This document shows positions 60,901-64,000 of a stretch of DNA of 64,000 nucleotides, piece by piece. Numbering within the stretch: the stretch's first letter is position 1; every line of letters starts with the position of its first letter. The DNA lies in NCBI GenBank assembly GCA_013399015.1, contig VWZX01004666.1, forward strand, positions 1,551,603 to 1,615,602, written 5' to 3'. A program made the position numbers and the translations under genes. Below the pieces are notes generated by a model. It saw only the letters and a program-made list of their open reading frames with translations, ran no database searches and had not been told where the DNA came from. The stretch is from Galbula dea (taxonomy: Eukaryota > Chordata > Aves > Piciformes > Galbulidae).

Positions 60901-63202
60901 CATATCAGAGCCAGCTTAAGTCTTCTCAGCAGTGTAGGCAAAATTGAATTTTGTTGCCCCTGGGAGAGCTGGCAGCATTGGTAAGGTTTTTCAAGGGGGT
61001 ATGGTGTAGGGAACATGGAGGGCTTTCAGTGTTGGGAGTGTCCATATGTTTGAAACGATTGTGAGATGTTTGGGGATGCTGCAGAATAAGGCTGGATTAT
61101 TTTACCTACTTAATTTCCCACTTCCCTTTAGCTTCCCTCTCCTGGTGAAAAGCAGGGCCCTTACCTGGTGCCTTTTGTCCTACAGAAGCAATCTGAGGCC
61201 AGAGCCAGGAATGATGAATATTGACACTTCCTTTTGCTGGCTGGCTAAAATGAAAACACCCGTGTGGGCTGTGATCCACAGAGCTGATGCTTTTCAAGCA
61301 TAGGGAGTGTATGTAAGGCACAGAAATAGGTCACATCCCACAGTGTTACGCAAACACTTAAAAACTACATGAAGGTCATCGTAGTACTGTTACTTCTCCT
61401 TTTGTTTGGGCATCTTCAGCTATGCACAAACCAGCTCTGCAAGCAGGACTCACACAGCCTAAAAGGATAAAGTGGTTTTTGTCCAACACATACAAATAGC
61501 TAGGATTTAATGAGCTGTGAGGCTAGGAATTATCATGTTCAATACCTAGAAGGGTCTTTGCTGGCCAGCAAAATCTCTGCAAAAGCTTCTGTGGCTTGTC
61601 AAAGCTCCTCCTTGTTGTTGCTGGTTGTCATCTTCCAGTTGGCCAAATATGGGCATGGATGCACAGAACAATAATCACTGAGTAGCTCTCAGCTTGCCCA
61701 GTGACCAGAGTACTCTTGATTAAACTATGTTTTCTCTGTTTTACTTCATTGTAGCCTCCCATCTTCGTCTCTCTCTAATTTTATCTTTCTACAGACTTTC
61801 TCTTTGCTCCGTCTCATGATTATAGCAGTTTCCTGAGACACTGGATGGAAACAGAGGCTGGGGTTGCTGCTGACAGAGGTTTTAGTATGGATTTTACCTG
61901 AGCTTGGCTGGTCTCTAGTGTGGGCTGCATCTCAGAAGAGTAGAAATTAGAGCTGTGTGGGTCAGTGAATCGTGGAGTGAAGTGAAGGTGGAGGAGGAAT
62001 AGAGACACTGCAGTGTGAGCCTGTGTCACGTTTTGCAGACTTACAGGAGGGCCTAGCAAATGTGCCAGCTAACCCTCCTGGCTTAAGACTTTGCCATGCT
62101 CCTCGAGAGTGTAATGGCAAGCAGGGACTGTGAAATGAAAGCCAAAGCAGAAACAGTGCAGATCATAAGTGCGATACTAGTGGAGCTTCCAAAACCAGAA
62201 CTCTTCTGATCTTTTTTTGTTGTTAAGAAATACAGAAATATGGCAAATGGTAAGGTGACTGCAGCAAACTGTGTTATCCACAGTTGTCCAGAAAGATCAC
62301 TTGATGGTGAAAGAAAATTGTGTTGTCCTTCAAGTTTTAACCTGGCTAAAATAATATATCTGGATAGGAAACATTTATTGCCCAAAATAGTCTAACTCCT
62401 TTTTTCAGTTGAGGGAAAATGATTAAAAGATTGGTTCAAAAAATATATTCTTGTCCATGGCTGCTGATATTTCAAAACAACAATATTAATTTTCTAATGC
62501 TTTTTCATCCTTATATATTTATTTGATTACTTTCAAGAAGAAAGTGCCTTAGAAATATGTTAGTATAAAAGGTAGAACGTGATCAAATGTTTTGAACTTT
62601 GAAAGTGTGTTATCCTTTTGTAGCTGATAATGCTTATATTAACTTACAGAGGCACCAATTTGAATGTAGACTAACAGAAAATAAGAATAAATATTTGCTT
62701 TGAGTTATTGCCTTGTTCATAGTATTCTGCATAATATAGCTAAATAATCCTTACTTATAGACATGTAACAGGAATCCTGATTTTTTTTTCTTCACTTTCT
62801 TCTATCAGATATTGCAGATATCTCAGTCAACCTTTAAAACATGAAAAGGATAAGGCATGTCCATGTAGTAGAAAGGGTCTTAAACATTTTTACATCTATT
62901 TTTTTTTGTTGTATATCAGTTGAAGATTGCTTAATTTATATCTTACATTCAGAGTTGGTAAAATGCTACTTAGGTTTCTGTCACAATGCTGAAAAAGTTT
63001 TCCTGTTTCTGATGCTGTCTAAAATCTGATTGCTGCTCAACTTTGACATAATGCCTTCATTGAAGGATAGGTTAGAATAACATATTTACAAGTTCTTCAA
63101 TAAAAATGTAACTGATTTGAAAATAAATCCTAATAAGTGGAAAGGAAAAGGATTGTGTTCAGTAAAAAGTGTTTTGTTTCTGAAAACAAAAATACCTTCA
63201 TA
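60901..63202. other. Non-coding unique sequence
   Basis: No gene or repeat is recognised. Short open frames near 61046-61321 (85 codons plus, 71 minus) and 62083-62385 (100 codons minus) overlap or lack domains. Confidence 0.5.
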
Positions 63203-63452
63203 CTGGAGGAGGGTAGATTTAGACTGGATATTAGGAGGAGGTTCCTCACTGTTAGGGTGGTGAGACACTGGAAGAGGTTGCCCAGAGAGGTTGTGGAAGC
63301 CCCTTCCCTGGCAGCTTTTAAGGCCAGGCTGGGTGGGGCTCTGGGCAACCTCATCTAGTGGAAGGTGTCCCTGCCAGGCAGGGGGGTTGGAACAAGATGA
63401 TCTTCAAGGTCCCTTCCAACTCTGACAATTTAATGATTCTGTGATTCTGTGT
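63203..63452 (+). mobile_element. CR1 LINE 3' fragment, best preserved copy
   Basis: A 5'-truncated CR1 with the end of ORF2 open. From about 63210 it reads RFRLDIRRRFLTVRVVRHW, then KRLPREVVEAPSLAAFKARL, then GGALGNLI, and stops at TAG (63356-63358). This is the conserved 'WNRLPREVV-APSL--FK' end of CR1 ORF2. The 3' UTR follows (GTGTCCCTGCCAGGCAGGGG, GATGATCTTCAAGGTCCCTT) and ends in GATTCTGTGATTCTGTG, two CR1-type octamers. The intact reading frame and clean tail suggest one of the younger insertions here. It lacks reverse transcriptase and endonuclease, so it is immobile. Open frame 63137-63358 is this remnant with unrelated sequence at its start. Confidence 0.92.
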
Positions 63453-64000
63453 ACCCCAAACTAACCTCCCATTGTACTAATGTGACATTGCTCCTCAGAT
63501 ACTAATATTCTAGCTGTCATTATTTTAGTTGTCACTCCTACTTGTTTTTAGGAATATGGGTCCCAAACAATGTACTTGTGTAAAATGGCTCCAAAGAATA
63601 ACTGAAACATGGTGGAGAGGAACATCACAGCTTTCAAGATGTTGTAATCAGCTTTGACATGCTAATAGTTATTTAACATAAAACATGTTGTCTTTCTGAT
63701 ATGAAAACAAAATTTTGGAGAGAAGTGAAGAATGACAGAGAAAAGATGACATTTTCTAAAGGCACCCACTCTCATCTCACAAATTTGAAACTACAGTAAG
63801 CTGCAGATATGTCCTGCTTCATAAAGGGAACTTGTGAGGAAGAATTATTAATTTCTACCTAACATATGGGGTCTATATCTTACATAGAATATAAACAAGA
63901 AAACCTCCTCATAAATGTGAGCCTTTTTTCTGGTTGGAGCATCATATGAATGGTTGAGAGGGAAAATACAGTGTACTTGAGATTTTTAGAAACTGGAGTT
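63453..64000. other. Non-coding unique sequence to window end
   Basis: No gene, RNA or repeat is recognised in the last 550 bases. Confidence 0.55.

Noticed and set aside
1..64000. CRISPR arrays, operons, tRNA or rRNA genes, phage or plasmid features
   Set aside because: No regularly spaced repeats, gene clusters or RNA gene signatures are visible. Repeat content and base composition point to a bird nuclear genome.

Overview
The window looks like part of a bird nuclear genome. It is AT-rich, and no protein-coding gene, tRNA, rRNA or CpG island can be supported. The best lineage markers are repeats. At least seven fragments of the CR1 LINE are present, several ending in the ATTCTATG/ATTCTGTG-type tail that CR1 carries in birds and other sauropsids. 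There is also one near-complete solo LTR and a terminal scrap of another, both matching an ERV LTR type common in neoavian birds. No open frame exceeds about 135 codons, and many 'starts' are GTG/TTG/CTG. The region is best read as intergenic sequence or the inside of a very large intron. Bacterial-style features (operons, ribosome binding sites, CRISPR) do not apply.

Layout: 1-2.4 kb is featureless apart from a poly-T run. An old MIR-like SINE lies at 2.40-2.55 kb and a solo LTR (minus strand, 563 bp, probable 5-bp target duplication) at 2.82-3.38 kb. From 3.4 to 29 kb the sequence is repeat-poor. It holds only ancient amniote repeat relics (LINE 3' ends near 8.1 and 14.8 kb, a palindromic relic near 9.2 kb) and an LTR terminus near 18.2 kb. 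CR1 fragments of both orientations fall at 29.3, 30.3, 32.4, 36.8, 38.5-39.3, 44.1, 54.5 and 63.2 kb.

The most informative coding relic is at 45.4-46.3 kb on the minus strand. It is a frameshifted hAT-superfamily transposase in which a central 'NPFEEL' block and the C-terminal hAT dimerisation domain are still readable. A second MIR-like SINE at 57.9-58.1 kb, an LINE 3' relic at 60.8 kb and a perfect 20-bp palindrome at 58.7 kb complete the non-unique content.

No interacting gene set or novel defence/biosynthetic system is visible. The interest is evolutionary: an old DNA-transposon fossil, ancient SINE/LINE relics that may have survived by exaptation, and CR1 copies of different ages. Family assignments rest on recognising consensus-like sequence by eye; no database search was possible.
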